A stretch of DNA of 64,000 bases, from NCBI GenBank assembly GCA_038363925.1, contig JAQQWL010000016.1, forward strand, positions 1 to 64,000, given 5' to 3'. Source of the DNA: Apiospora phragmitis. Lineage: Eukaryota > Ascomycota > Sordariomycetes > Amphisphaeriales > Apiosporaceae. Shown one piece after another: positions 1 to 12,663 of this stretch (the first letter of the stretch is position 1; every line of letters starts with the position of its first letter). The notes below the pieces were generated by a model, which saw nothing but the letters and a program-made list of their open reading frames with translations, made no database searches and was not told where the DNA came from. The position numbers and the translations under genes were made by a program.

Positions 1-693
1 ATACCGACGATTACCCCAAAATCGACCCAATCGCCGAGACCCACCGCCAGAAGAGCCGCAGGCTCCACACTTACGTATGTGATGTGAGCGTTACTCGATA
101 GCAACCATACTAATGGGTGTAGTAGTACCCACCATATCGAATAGGCCTCTGGAAGAAGCCAGATTTCGCAAACATGTTCTCCTTTTTCGCCGTCAGCTCG
201 TTCCAGCCGAACGGCTTGCGCCGCGTTTCGATATCGTGGCTTGCAATACCCTGTCGTATGTTGGTCTCAAGCCACGACGAGGGTGATTTTCCTTTATCAC
301 AGGGTGAGCCGGTTGTACAGGTGCCGGGGAGGATTTACAGAATTGCCACCACTTTTTGGACTGAAAGGGGAGCCCCTGCCTGGCTAGCCACCGAAGCTCG
401 TCGTTCGGCATCGTAATTTATGATGGAGCGCTGGAGAGCCTCGTACTCGGGCAGGTCATCTCCGCCGCCTTCTCCGAGCTACTTGGCAGGCTCGCATCTT
501 GGGGAGTTCGTCCTTCACCTGTTCCGTTAGACCAACGTCGTCTGATAGACGGACATGTTCTGTTGCAGTCTCTGGCCTGTCGGGTGTCTTGGTAGTGCGG
601 GCTGACTGGCCCAGTAGGATTTACAGCCCTGGCCTCAACATCATCGTCAGCCGGCGCCCGGCTTGAGTCGTTGCGTTGACGAAGAAAAGACAT
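1..693 (-). CDS. Plasma-membrane P-type H+-ATPase, 5' part only
   Basis: The gene runs off the left edge, so only the N-terminal cytosolic part and the first membrane hairpin are present. The family pumps protons out across the plasma membrane using ATP. I start it at the ATG at 693. The N-terminal tail is acidic and unstructured, with DDLPEYEALQRSI. It is followed by the family signature GWNELTAKKENMFAK and, across a 59-nt intron (70-128), LLAVGLGDWVDFGVIVG, which is the start of the membrane domain. This order matches fungal Pma-type pumps. The ATP-binding and phosphorylation domains lie outside the window. Exon 1 (129-693) is not open in one frame: the tail, the DLPEYEAL stretch and the GWNEL stretch are in different frames, so several one-base slips are needed, as in its neighbours. 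The family call is firm; intactness is not. Confidence 0.72.
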
Positions 694-1363
694 ATCCTGC
701 GTCGGCTTGTCGAAATACGCGGATGATCACAGATGGATCTCGGAGCGGTAACACCTGCGCAGTTCACTAATGTGGGAAGAATGCAAGACATCGCGGTCGG
801 CGCGAGACATGGATCGCCGGAGTATTATCGCCTGCAATCTATCAAAAACTATCGGGACTCATGGTTCTGGCAATAGCGACGTGTATGTGATGCATTCTGA
901 GACTATGTCGCGAAGTCATGCAAGATGGACTCCATCGGCTATATACTCACGCTATGGCGATAACCCAGGAGTGACGATGGAAGACCTTGAAAGGCTGGAT
1001 CAAAGATGGTCCTGTATCTCCTAGCACCGTTCGCTGACCATACTACAGTACTTGGCTATGGTCTGGCAAGACAACCCCTGATGCAACAAGGTTCCTGGCC
1101 ACGAGCTCTTGCTCGGACAATAAAGGAAAGAATAGCGTGATGGGGAGAACGGCAGAGTCACTGGAATGCCGATAGTACCGTTGGCTGTTGTTTCCACCGA
1201 GGTAGCCGGAGAAAAATCCCAGTTCCTAATGCATGCATAACACCGTGATGAAGCATTCTAGCCATTACTGCTGAGATCTAGCAACGGTGGAGGCCTCATT
1301 TGGTCGAGGGCCAGATATGGGGCATCTCCAAGGGTTGATGGCAGTGTAAAACTACATGGCCTC
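694..1363. other. Intergenic, ATPase promoter side
   Basis: About 670 bases upstream of the ATPase start and downstream of the reductase stop. I see no coding relic, RNA gene or repeat in it. Confidence 0.5.
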
Positions 1364-2480
1364 CTACAGCCTGGTTTTGGCAGCATCTCTCTGGTTCTGC
1401 ATACTCCGCAGCAAGGCATAAACACTCTGCAGCCTGGGCATCTCGGCACCGGCTCTTTTCGCAATCCGAAGCGGATTGCCCAGTATGACTTCTAGCTCCA
1501 TGGGGCCCCAGCTTCCCAGTCGAGCAGCATGCTAGGCTTCGCACCTGCATTGCGCTCTGTGCTCCTGACGATTCTCTCAGGGATCCCTAGATGGTCAGGA
1601 GAAATTGCGGACCTTTGGGGCAGCATCCCATATTTCTTGCATGACGCCCATGATGTGCTCTCGCAGCTGGGCATCTTTCAATGGTCCGCATTGCCGAGTC
1701 CCCCAGACAGAACGGCAGATGGGTTGAAAGCGGAGTTGATGCAGAGCTTATGCATCTGATAGTCTGGAGTTCGAGTTCGGTGTGGGTTTTGACATCCTGG
1801 ATCTGGCCGCGTACTTGCCACCACCGCGCAAGATTTGACATGCAATCCTCGCCCCTCGTCACCACATCATCCATCTGCTGCCCGGAATCCGAGGCCCCAA
1901 TGAGTCCCTTGCCGAATGGGCCAATGCTGATACGTGTCCACCTATTCTGGCGTATGGTGCCCTGTTTGATCTGCTCGGCACTTATAACGGTGACAGCGCT
2001 GAGAATGGGATTCTGTGGGAAGCATATGCGGTACGGCTCTTCCACACCAACCCCGTTCTGGATCAAGACTATACAGGTTTTGGCGGACACCAGGGGGAGC
2101 GATCAGAGCTGCATCATCCGTCCGGTCCGGAAGGGCCTTTGTCGCCACGACAACATAATCCCAGCCTCATCCGGGTGGCTTCCCCGACGGGTCATTTGCC
2201 GCATCGACAGACGGGAAGACAGAGTGAGGCTTGAAGACGTAATCTCCAAATGTGTGGGTCTGCAGAGTCACGCCCGAAGAGACGATGGTCCCGTAGTTGG
2301 ATCTGGCTGTAAGGGATACATAGATGTTATGTGACGGCTGGGAGCAAAGGTCAGTCAAACAAACAGGCCAGACGGACGAGCTACGGTCTTTGGATGAAGC
2401 TGGCTTACATGGTGGAGGCGCGACGCATAGAAGCAGCCAACAGCGCCAGCGCCAACGAAGAGGATGTGCACCGGCCTATA
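1364..2480 (-). pseudogene. 2-dehydropantoate 2-reductase-like gene, frame-broken
   Basis: Ketopantoate reductase-family NADPH oxidoreductase; fungi carry several paralogues of uncertain substrate. Pieces in order on the minus strand are: the Rossmann motif VHILFVGAGAVGCFYASRL (2409-2471); a 71-nt intron (2338-2408); ARSNYGTIVSSGVTLQTHTF; DYVVVATKALPD; IVLIQNGVGVEEPYR; HKLCINSAFNPSAVLSGGLG; KPSMLLDWEAG; then MELEVILGNPLRIAKRAG, ending at the stop 1364-1366. Every conserved block of the family is present, but neighbouring blocks sit in different frames. At least six one-base gains or losses are needed, mostly in C or G runs; even the apparent in-frame TGA near 2169 disappears if two G-run lengths are corrected. 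I found no clear start codon in frame, so an upstream exon may exist. It is either a young pseudogene or an intact gene seen through homopolymer errors. Confidence 0.78.
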
Positions 2481-5400
2481 CCCAGCTGGTCAGTAGGAGC
2501 AAAACGGAAGGCCAGAGCAGATGCGGTCATACTTTACCGGATCACTCGAACTCATGGCTATGGCTATGGCCAGGGCCTCTTTTAGTTGGATGGAGATTGG
2601 ATAAAAATATCACAGAGTTGTTCACGGGTTTGTTTTACCACGAGAAGGATAGACGGGGTTGTCCGGCACTTCAATCGGTAAACAGATTACCTACCTTGCT
2701 GTACCTTTAAGGCGGGGAGAGCTCGGGTCTTCACTATCCGGCGTCGACGCAACACTGTCCAAACCAAAACATCGTCGTAGCATGTGCATTTGGTGTATAT
2801 GACATTGAACACCCCATTGTGGCACAATCTGGCATCATGGGACGTATATGGACTCGTAGTTGAAATAAAGATTTGCCCATGGCACTTGCTGCCTGCATAA
2901 GGTTCAATGTTGATGCTGCGCGTGGTTGATACCTACATTCCTACATGTACCATATGTAATACTTCTCTGTGACGGTGTTATATGGTGTCACACATGGTGA
3001 AGCAGCTTCTCTACCCTCTGCCGCCCAAGAGCATGCGACCATGGCCCGACAAGGCCAAGGTCTCTGCGGATGCAAGGCAACTATCTGTTGTGAGCCGGGA
3101 CTGCATAGCCTGTTGTCAACGGCTGCTTCAGCTCGAATCATTTGCTCACCTCCAACAACTTGAGTAGCCCTTGGATTGTTCAAGTAGCAAATCAGGTTCT
3201 GGTGTGGGGGGCATGCAAATGTGCTCTGCGCTACTGACGGAGAAGATCGTCTGTCTATAAGTGCACGCCACTCCAAACACGGCAAAGCTGGCTTGAAAAT
3301 AAGCAATGGACTGCCACGTGCTGCTGGCATTGCCAACAGCGACAGATGTATCATTATTCAGGACAGAAGAACAAGACGTAAGTGAACCGACTGCATCGAA
3401 ACCAATGGCTGATACGGTCTGACACAGAAGCTGGCCCGAGCGATGGAAAAGACTGGCCGGAATGCAGCAACCGAATCAATGAACGGAGAGGAGCAACGCT
3501 ACCGAGCATGCTTGGCTGCGGTAGTGGATAAACCGAGTTCTCTTCGTACATAAGCCCATGAAAAGTTTGCACAGTTCCAAGACCACGGGAAGCCAGTCGG
3601 GACCAAGGTTTTGCAGGTTCTGGTGCTTGGTGGTGGGTGGTACAGGCGGGTTGGAGATGGTGTGCTATTTTAAAGAGATGAGGGATGCATATTGGTCATG
3701 CATTTCATCGTGCATACAGTACACGCCCATTAGAGATACAGCTTTGATAGCACCGATGCACGCGTACACGCCCCATTAGAGATACAGCTTTGATAGCACC
3801 GATGCACGCATAGAAGTGTAACAAATCAGTCATCATTGTGCCCGGGTTCTCTCCCTTCTGCTATTACCCAAGGTAGGTACACACTGTATCCGTACATTCA
3901 AGTACCAGATATTGACCCCATCATTGGCTGGGTGTGTGGGATGGTAGCACGCACGTACTTGGGTAAGGTCATGATTAATCCGTGGACCGTTGCGTTCCCC
4001 AATCCAGATAGTCGATCCAACGTAGTATTGTGAACTTCCGCTACTTACACAACGCCGCATATGAGGTAATGTAGGTACATAAGAGGTTGGAAGCGAACTT
4101 CTTCGAGAACTTCGAAACACCTCCTGCACCTCTGCAGCTGTCCTCATCGTCCTGATTCGTCGAGGGAAGGAAGGAACCTTGGAACTTTGGATAGAAGACC
4201 ACCAAACGAACGAATGCAATTTTTCATCCTTCGAATTGGATGATATCTACATGTTAAATCAAGTAAGTACATACATAGAGAGTAGACTTGTGGTCTACCG
4301 CATCGGGCCATCGGCGCGCGGGCTCAGGCAATGGCCAGCCGCTGCAGCCTCCTACCTCCCACGCTGCACCATGACTTGACTTATTACTGTACATGATTAG
4401 CATCGTGACATGCGAACCCTGCTGTAATCCTGTAGGATCCTGTAGGAGATCCCGCCTTTCGCCTAGCTTCCTCATCCTCCCGCTCGCGCGAACGACCGTA
4501 CGGGCAGGCATGCATGCCATGTCATGTCATCTACTTACTGTGCTTGTATGCAATGCCCTCTCCTAATGGACCAGCTACATACAAGAGATCTGCATCTTGT
4601 TGCTTCTCCGGGCTGCTCGCTGTCTGGAGACAGTGCCCCCCCTCCCCCTTCCTCATCGGTACCAGGCGTAGTTCGTTCGCCCACCTTTTTGTCAACTTCA
4701 CAACGATGGCGGATGGGGTAATTGCCAGTACCCATAGCAATCGCCAACCACCTGCGGGTCACGATCCCCCCTGCCCTGCCTGCTGAGCGTAATGATGCGA
4801 AACCCACGCTTGAGGCGCCCTTGTTATTATTACAGCATGTAGGTATTGTTACTGTTATATTCGACGACCCGGCCGGCTCCACCCTATGTCGTCTTTGTAT
4901 CAATGTAGTAGCCAGAGGGTGAGAGTCACCCTCCACCTCCACCTCCACCTCGCAGCCTCGTTTGGAACTCGAGGAGATCCCGCTTCGCGCGGCCTGTCAG
5001 TCCTTGTCTCCGAGCTCCTCTCATGTAGTGATTTGTTTCCCCCTTCCCTTGTTGTATGGGACCAATCATTGCATGGGAAATCCTCTCGATTGCCATATCA
5101 ATCCTGGTGCCCATCTCATACACACTCCCTGACACTCTCACTCATCCACTTCTCCTCTCTAATAAGAAGTCGCCCTCACCCTCAACTGCATCGTGAGTGT
5201 CCAGCTGTCTTCTACGTGCTCATTCCCCCCCTCTCCCTTCGACTGCGCGCCAAGCTCTCATGCTCTCGATTTGATTTGGTTGCCGAAGTAGGGCCAACCG
5301 TTGAGTCGAGCTCTTTGCGCGTGAGGTGAGACATTGCGTTGCTACATGCGTCTGAGCTTGCCAAGCTGGCCGTGTGCGTGCATGTGTGAGTGCCACTCTC

Positions 5401-6923
5401 TGGGGTTGTAACTCTACAACTGACACTGTTGTGGACTCTTGATCTGGAGTTTTCGCGGAGTTGGCTACTTGCAGTGGACTGCCACCACTTACAGTGGACA
5501 TTGACCTGGCCCAACCTTGCACCTTGCAACTTGCGTACGTGCTACTTCCAGCAAGCCAGTCACATAAGACTGGAGAAACCGAGCAAAGAGGAGGGAGAGA
5601 GGGAGAGAGGGCACCTAAAACGCTGCCCAGCTTGGCCCAGGTCCGGGGCACCCCAAATAGCCCTGGTTGGCCCATAAGTACTTACCTACTTGTTGACGTA
5701 TTTGTTCGTGTTGTTCTGAATAGGGCAGCTCACCACTCTCACCACTTACACGCTGGAACAACTCGAGATCCATCGCCGGCCTGCATTCCATGCCAAGCCG
5801 CATAGGACCCAGGCACAACGAAACTTTGACTGCCTCGCAGCGGATGCAAAAAACCTTTCTGCCGATAGCACCAGTTGCAGAGCTCCAGTTGGCTCGCATC
5901 AATTCCATCTACATTGATCTATTTACATCGACACCCCACGCACACTAACGGCCTTTTTTTGTTGCCCAGGCCAGCCAGCAGTATACTAGGTTAACCCTAG
6001 ACGTCCGACCCGCCGTCAACCGTTTCCAAGGCAAGGCAAGGAACTTGAAGGCAAGGCTGGTATTCGATCAACTGAACCACCACTTTTTGCTTAAAAGCAA
6101 AAGAAGACGAAGACGACGAAATATCCTCACTCGTTCAATTGAGTTTTACCTTTTCGTTTTCCCAGGCCAGGGATTGACGTCCACTTGTCGGGTTCGGTGG
6201 ATTCTTATTAGTCGGACTCTTCGGGATCTGGCTCTATTTGCCTCCTGCTTTTTCTAGTACAGGTCCTTCTTCACCAATATCTCCCCTCCCCCTCCGGTTA
6301 TCCTACACTTCGGTTCAAAATGCCCTTCAGTAGGAGAGGAAGAAACAAGAAAGAAAAGAAAAGTTCTTACATTCGTCTTCATTCTACGCGAATCGTTTGA
6401 GCGGCTTTCCCCTGCCATCATTACTTGTTCGTCCGGCACTCTGGCACGGTTGCTGCTGCACGCACTGCTTCTTGCCGCAACAGGACAGGACAGTGCAGTA
6501 CAGTACAGGCACGACACAGGCACACATCCCTGACAGCCACCCCAATTGTCGACAGTCTCTCCAGTCGCTCCTCTCTGTCCTCGCTAGGTACTCGGGCCTT
6601 TCATCCCACCTTTTCCCTCGGCGCAGTTCTTTCGCTAGCTGTTGCCGCCGGTGTGACGGTAACGCACCAGCCGAGCCCTCATCAGCCTGCGACAGAGCCG
6701 GCGTATCAGTAAAGGCATACTGGTCCGCATCTTGGGATTGAAACTTGACCCCTCTGGGACCCTCTGCGCACCCTTTGTGCGCCACTTATGCAATACCCCC
6801 GAAACTTCTTTCTGGCCTTGTGTCTTCTTCTGGAATTCCATTGTTGTCATTACTACTACGATTAGTCCGCTTTCTGATCCCCAGACTTTCTCACTCCCCC
6901 TCTCTACACACACGCTCGAGAGA
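2481..6923. other. Long gene-free stretch, leader of copper-fist gene
   Basis: About 4.4 kb without a supportable gene. It holds a 46-bp tandem duplication (3726-3809), a CTCCAC microsatellite (about 4930-4951), and C/T-rich DNA from about 4900 to 6900 that reads like a long promoter and 5' leader. ORFs here have no family resemblance. Confidence 0.5.
3726..3809. repeat. 46-bp tandem duplication
   Basis: CCCATTAGAGATACAGCTTT and the bases after it start at 3726 and again at 3772. The two copies match for about 38 bases, which indicates a recent local duplication. No coding role is visible. Confidence 0.9.
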
Positions 6924-8706
6924 ATGCTGATAGACGGGAAAAAATGGGCCTGCGAGGCCTGTGTTCGAGGTCATCGTGTTAGCAACTGTCAACATGCTGG
7001 TAAGTGAGAGCCTTTATTGCCACATATCATCATATACATACATACCTTTTTCTCCAAAAACCAAACCCCTCTCCCCCATGTCTTGCTGGCTGGCTGGCTG
7101 GCGGGTTATCTCGTTCACCTCCTGCGAGCACCAGCACAGCACAGCACAGCACAGGAAAGCAAACAAACAAAGCAAAGCAACGGTCCGGGGCAAGAAACCG
7201 GCGCAAACCACCCACCACCATGGCCAAACCACCACACTGTCTACACTACCGACAGCTCACGTAGAGCTTCAACGGTCTCGGTGCAACGGTATTGTTGCAC
7301 AGCACGCACATGCTTCTTCCGTCTTCCGCCCGCTCTGCCTCCTGACCAAAAAGAGAGAAAAAGAAAAAGAAAAACCTGCGTGCCTCCCTCCACCCACAAA
7401 CATCCACGTCGTGTCGCAACCGTCAATCTTTCTTGTAAACATGTCATGTCGCTGCTCTGTTCAGTCCAGGTCTATGCACATGTTGCTAACATGATTGGTC
7501 CTATTTGCTTCAACAGACCGGCCCTTGCAGCACATCAACAAGAAGGGCCGCCCCGTCTCGCAATGCCAGCACTGCCGTGCCATGCGGAAGTCGAGGGCTT
7601 CTCACGTCAAATGCGACTGCGGCGAAAAGACACACAAATGCCAGCACCTACAACAGACGGTAGAGGGACACCATGACAGCTGCTGCTGTAACCACGGAGG
7701 CCGATGCACCTGTTCGCACAAGAAAGAGCCGGTGCTCGATACCGTGCCCGAGTCCGAGTCGGACCAAGAGTGCCTTGCAAGCAAGCCCAAGTCGACGACG
7801 GTTCGCCGCCGTCGCGCGAATACGGCTCACTCGGAACCTGTTCTAAGCTTCGATGAAAATGGCCACCACAAACCTGCGCACAAGCACAACAAGGCGTCGC
7901 AGAAATGCGGGCCTTATTCCCTGAGCCGAGCCACTCCATGCACAGCAATATCAGTAGCGGCAGCATGGCGAATCGGTCGACGGATAATCTCCTGCATGGC
8001 AATTCGGCGAGCAAAGCCCGCAACAAGGATATCGCAACACTCAGCGAGCTCGAGTCGAGAAGGCGCCAGGTCGGAGCAGGTCTCTCCATCATTGGGAGGA
8101 AGTTCGACCCTGCAACAGTTGAACGGGTCTTTACCACCCTTGGATCTCTCGGGCATCCAGTATCCCGAATACACGCCCGCTTTCGACCTATTTGGCGGCC
8201 TGTCCGATCACGAGCCCCCATACAGCGCCGGACTCAGCGCCGTCTCTGTCGACTGGGGCCAGTACGATGGCCTCGAGCTGAACGGCGACAGCTTTGCGCC
8301 TTCCAGCTTTGACCAAGCCCAGTCATTTACTGGCTTTGATTTAGCTGCTACGGAGCCAACCTTGACGTCGAATTCGGCGATGTCTCGAGAGACGAAGATT
8401 TTACCCCTGCGTTCAGCGAAGCGCAGATTGAGGGGTTCCGACAGAGCGCAGCAACCAACTTATCTGAATATGTCGCAGAATCAAGGCTCGATGCTCACCA
8501 GTGGTGACGTCTCTAACGTCGACCTCGACCAGTTCAAAGGCGCAGCCGCCGCCAACAAGTTTCTGCCCAACCTCGGGTCGCTCGACGACGCAGGGGCCGG
8601 TATGGCATCGCTTGATGAGGATCCTTACTGGTCCATGAGCAGCTTCGCGGACGGCGTGACCGAGTCGCCTGGTCCTGTGAGGTCGGCGTTCTGGGACACG
8701 CAATAA
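6924..8706 (+). CDS. Copper-fist transcription factor (Ace1/Cuf1 type)
   Basis: Copper-sensing nuclear regulator. Exon 1 (6924-6999) begins MLIDGKKWACEACVRGHRVS and carries the first zinc ligands. A 517-nt intron (7000-7516; branch TGCTAAC at 7484) follows. Exon 2 (7517-8706) completes the fist (CQHC, then HVKCDCGEKTHKC) and adds a second Cys cluster, CCCNHGGRCTC, typical of Cu(I)-binding regulators. The acidic C-terminal half contains LPPLDLSGIQYPEY and DLFGGLSDHEPP. The model is open across 421 residues. However, from about 7935 to 8050 and from about 8376 to 8455 the open frame reads as basic, unlikely protein, while another frame reads like the family (NRSTDNLLHG; GDVSRDEDFTPAFSEAQIEG). 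Each segment is bounded by a one-base loss and a one-base gain, so the annotated middle may be wrong even though the ORF is open. Activator or low-copper role cannot be told. Confidence 0.88.
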
Positions 8707-10923
8707 CACAAGTCTCGCATGGCTTGCTGGACGCGGCACACGGACTCGGGCAACAGAGTCGCTTTTTGACATGGCATTTACAGGCGCTGCTTCTGCATCG
8801 TTCACGATACCAATGACGCGATATGCCCCATCTATGTACTTTTCTGCATCCTACATCATTTCCAATGGCCTTCTGTTATCGGCTTTCTTCTCTTGGAATC
8901 GTCTTGCACGATGACAATCACGGACGGCGCGGGTTTCTGAAAAGCAAATTTACTGGAGAGTATAGGGCAAGAGGCGTTTGGGGGTGTATCGTTATTTTCC
9001 CCTCCCGTTTTGGGTTCCTCTGCAAGACAGCCAAGCCAAGCCGTACGCATTCCGCCCTGCTTGGCATCTGCCACTTCTTCGGGACGGGGGTTTGTTTCTT
9101 AGACATGCAAGACAACGAGAGCTATCATGGGTGGCTTCCTGGGCCATTTGCGTTGCACACACTACATAGAGGTAGAAGGTTCTGTTTCTCTTTTTTTTCT
9201 CACTGTGTTCTTGAGTTGGCCTTGTTATAACTTGCTAGGCTTTTTGGGCGTAGGATCTATAGAAGAAACAAGACATGGAAGACAAGATGGGCGGTTCTCA
9301 TTCCGATGAATATGCTTGGCATTTCCCCCCGTATATATATTCAGGCCTTTTTCCACTTTGGACATATTAATCCACAGCGACCGTTGCAAATGGGACGCTA
9401 GGTATGATGACGACGTGACGGGCATTATTGGCGTGCAGGTATCTCTGTATTCGGCCGAAACGGGGGCTCAATTGATCACGATCTCTCGACGGGGTGTAAA
9501 GTACATACCTCCTATCTATCAATGTGAGGACAGACCTCTACCGTACTTGCTGCACCGCACAAGTACTTTATAGTTTGCCAGAGGATCCGCCGATGGCCCA
9601 ACTGAAGAGGGTACAGAGGCAGGCGCACCGACAGGGATATCTACTGTACATCTACAATATCGAGGGTATTTGATAGATACCTACCTCGTACTCCTACCCT
9701 GCCTACTTACCTACATGTAGTAGGAGGTAGATGAGCTGTCGCACAGCACTGCAGTAAAAGGTTGATGAACCCCCCTCTACCCCCCTTCTCGGCGATCCAC
9801 CGGATGAGTGCAAGTGTGCTTGGCATACTTTACCTAATGGCGACCAGCGTGGGGGGCGGAGGAGCAGATGGCGTCGAAAATTTTCATTTTCCTTCTTACT
9901 TGTAATTTCATGGTGCAGTGCCTCGCGGATCCTCCACGATGCATCGGTCCCGTCTTTGCTGGTACGGTGCGGTGCGGTGCAGATACTGAAGGTACGGATG
10001 ATGCAGATAGCGACAGATACGCCATGGCATGGGTGTGCTGAATCAGGGCAACCGAGCGCAACTGCTAGCTCGGCACACCATGACTTGTATACACGATCGG
10101 ATCGGGTGGTTTCGGTGGCTTTGAGGCCCAGAATTGATTGGATTGGCATTGGCATTGGCATTGGCGCTTAAGCTCTTGGCCGGGCGGTATGTCGTAATTT
10201 ATCAGGTAGGTAGGTAGGTAGGTAGTTTGGTGTCTTGTTTTCCGGGATAATAGCAGCAGCAGTAGCCGCCGCCGCCGTTAAAAATAGATTCGAGTGAACA
10301 CCGAGAATCACGATCCTTCCATGGTCCGGTTCAGCTTCGGACAGCGCTTCTTCCCTCTCGCAATCGCCCCTCTCTGGTCGAGCAATCCTGGTATTGGCTG
10401 GCCAATAACTCGATTGACGCGGCAAGCTTGAGTAAACAAGTAATGATAGATTCGGCGTGCCATGTCGGCACAGCGTGGGAATAGGCGCAAAATCGATCAT
10501 CTGAGATATGACTTGGCTTCGACGACCAGCTCCATGGAAGAGGAGGGGGAATCTAGACCTATTTATCTTGGGTCCCTTTTTAATCGCGCCTGAATGCATC
10601 CAGGTCGGGTTTGTTAGCTTCCTCTGTATGTCCCACGGCTATGAGTGGTTTCTTTACAGGTAGACAATGAGGCATTTACCAAACCTCGCGGGTCGATATC
10701 ACTATCGGATCATGTCTCACGTTGCCACGATAATTTCCCGCGACGGTTATGGGCTCCCAACAGCCTGGGCTACGGGTGTAGCAAAACGAAAGAGACCTGG
10801 ATGATGATGCACAGGTAAATAACTCATTGCGAGATACTCAGTGGCTTAATTGAAAGTGCCGGGGTCTCGTCTCCAACGCATGTACATCTGCACATCGCAG
10901 AAGCAGATCCCTGGCAGTCATAC
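8707..10923. other. Intergenic with microsatellites
   Basis: About 2.2 kb between the 3' ends of the copper-fist gene and the 2OG oxygenase, which converge. It contains a GGCATT array (about 10137-10166), a TAGG array (about 10204-10225) and CAG/CCG triplets (about 10252-10277). No gene is recognised. Confidence 0.5.
10204..10225. repeat. TAGG tetranucleotide microsatellite
   Basis: Five uninterrupted GGTA units. GGCATT and CAG/CCG short arrays lie within 70 bp on either side. Confidence 0.9.
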
Positions 10924-12025
10924 TCACATGACTGGTGCTGCGACTCTGCGGTACGTCTTTCCAATCCGGTGCTCCATATGTTCTGCGGTCGTCATGATTT
11001 TGCCCGTTGCCGGCACGCTACCGTCCAGCGGCGCCAGTTGCACGTCCGTGTTCCCGTCCACGAAGAAAGCCATCGAATACCTGCCCTGCCTGCCCCGGTT
11101 GATGACCCGGTGCACCGTGCTTTATAGACGTTCGTCCAGACCGAGAGCATGTCCCCAATGTTGACTACCAAACACTCCGGCTTCGGCTCAATCGCATGCC
11201 ACTCCCCGTTCTGCCGTCCTGAACTTCTAATCCGCCGCTACTGTCCTGCCACAGAAGAGTGATGGCACCTAGAGAAGCTGCTGTCAGCGACCAGAACCGA
11301 GTAAGCAATGCGGGCAGTAGGCTCCGTCATCTACCAAAATCAGTGTGCGCCCCTGCTCCCAGCTGCCGCTCATCGGAGCTCGTCTGCGGGGGTAGTGCAA
11401 GAGCCGTAGAATGCACACGGGGTCGTTGGACATGAAAGGCACAAAGACGTCGTCGCCGTAGGGAAGGCCCTTGGCTAGCATTTCCATGATTCTGTACGCT
11501 AGGTCAAACAGTTCTGTGTAGTACTGCTGGGCGGGAACCCGGAGGACATGGTTCTCCAAGCTGGGAGGGAAAACGTTGGGTCCCATCAGCTGCGGATGGT
11601 CCTTGACCCGCTCGTCGTCAAAGTCCATGTGCTGGCCGACACAGAACCCCTGGCCTACTCAGTAACGAACCTCTGGGGGGGTTTTGGGTTTGGGCATCAT
11701 GGCCGGCATACCTCCTTCAAATCAGGTAATGTGTCAGCCTGGAGTACCTGCGAGCCTATTAGCTCATACCCGCGGTTGGTCAACGTTGGGTGGATGAGCT
11801 TGGTCTTCTCCTCCAGGGTAAGGCGAAGAGAGCCTCGGCGGCCCGCTGCATCGTGTTCTGTAGTCCTTTCGAGATGCCATGGTTCACAACCTGGAAAAAC
11901 CCGCTGGTGGTGCAGGCTTTCCTGATTGCTTCCACAACGCCAACTGCCGCATCGGAAGACGGGTCTATCAAGTAAGGCCCGATGTCGACGGTCGGCACTT
12001 GGAAATAGGGGCTTGGCTCCGACAT
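10924..12025 (-). CDS. 2OG-Fe(II) oxygenase (isopenicillin N synthase-like)
   Basis: Non-heme iron, 2-oxoglutarate-dependent dioxygenase family; substrate unknown. Exons are 11712-12025, 11335-11649 and 10924-11268, with 62- and 66-nt introns. The start is the ATG at 12025 (MSEPSPYFQVPTVDIGPYL). The N-terminal domain has GFFQVVNHGI. The middle has NRGYELIGSQ and LMGPNVFPPSLE, then AKGLPYGDDVF and LRLLHYPP. The iron site is H-T-D-F (AHTDF) and the distal His in HRVINRGRQGRYSM, where RxS is the 2-oxoglutarate-binding pair. Four one-base losses break the frame: CCC at 11816-11818, a C run at 11388-11392, near 11215, and AAA at 11121-11123. With one base restored at each, the three exons total exactly 326 codons including the stop, in correct phase, which is a normal length. 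It is either an assembly-damaged gene or a very recent pseudogene. Confidence 0.75.
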
Positions 12026-12663
12026 GTTGGTTTTCTGGCTCTCTCGCGATGGGTGCAAAAGGGTCGTGCCTCTAACGTACGTGGGTGACGGACCAGCCGC
12101 TATTTGGTATGGTTCCAGTAGTCGTGCCACCTGCCATATCATGGGTGTGTGTGGGGGGTGACGCTGAGTTGGTCGCCTGATCCATATCTTGCTGACAAAA
12201 GACCCCGCGCTGATGAGAGCAAGCAGAAGCGGAGGGCGCCGCATACCGTATCGTAAGTAGCTGCAGAGCGCAGGCCGTTCAGCCCTTTCGCGTGTGTGTT
12301 CATTGGTAGTACTAGATACAGAGCGATGCCTTCAAGCTGGGTTGCAGTATTCTGTATTTGACTTGGGAGGATACACAGGACCAACGTCTCCCGCTGAGAC
12401 AAGCTACTACTATGTACAGCGGGTCGTCCCCATCCAATTACGCACCAAGATAGACCATTGTTTGTGACACGTCTACTGCCCGGAACGATCGCCCTTCTAG
12501 ATCATTGCGGAAATGCCGTGATTAGTCAAAGGCTATTTCCATCCATGTCCATTCACGGGCGGATGACAAGCTGATACTGGACTACTTCCGATACATGGGT
12601 GAGGCGTGATGAGCTACTATAGTACAGTTCCGATCTACATTTTCTGGGATTCGTCGACCATAT
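12026..12663. other. Intergenic, 2OG oxygenase promoter
   Basis: About 640 bases between the 2OG gene start and the cox15 stop, both on the minus strand. A minus-strand ORF extends the oxygenase upstream, but it lacks family similarity and I treat it as leader. No other signal seen. Confidence 0.5.

Noticed and set aside
1..2480. Repeat-induced point mutation as the cause of the broken left-end genes.
   Set aside because: The damage is one-base gains and losses in runs, not C-to-T changes; the one apparent stop is explained by run-length slips.
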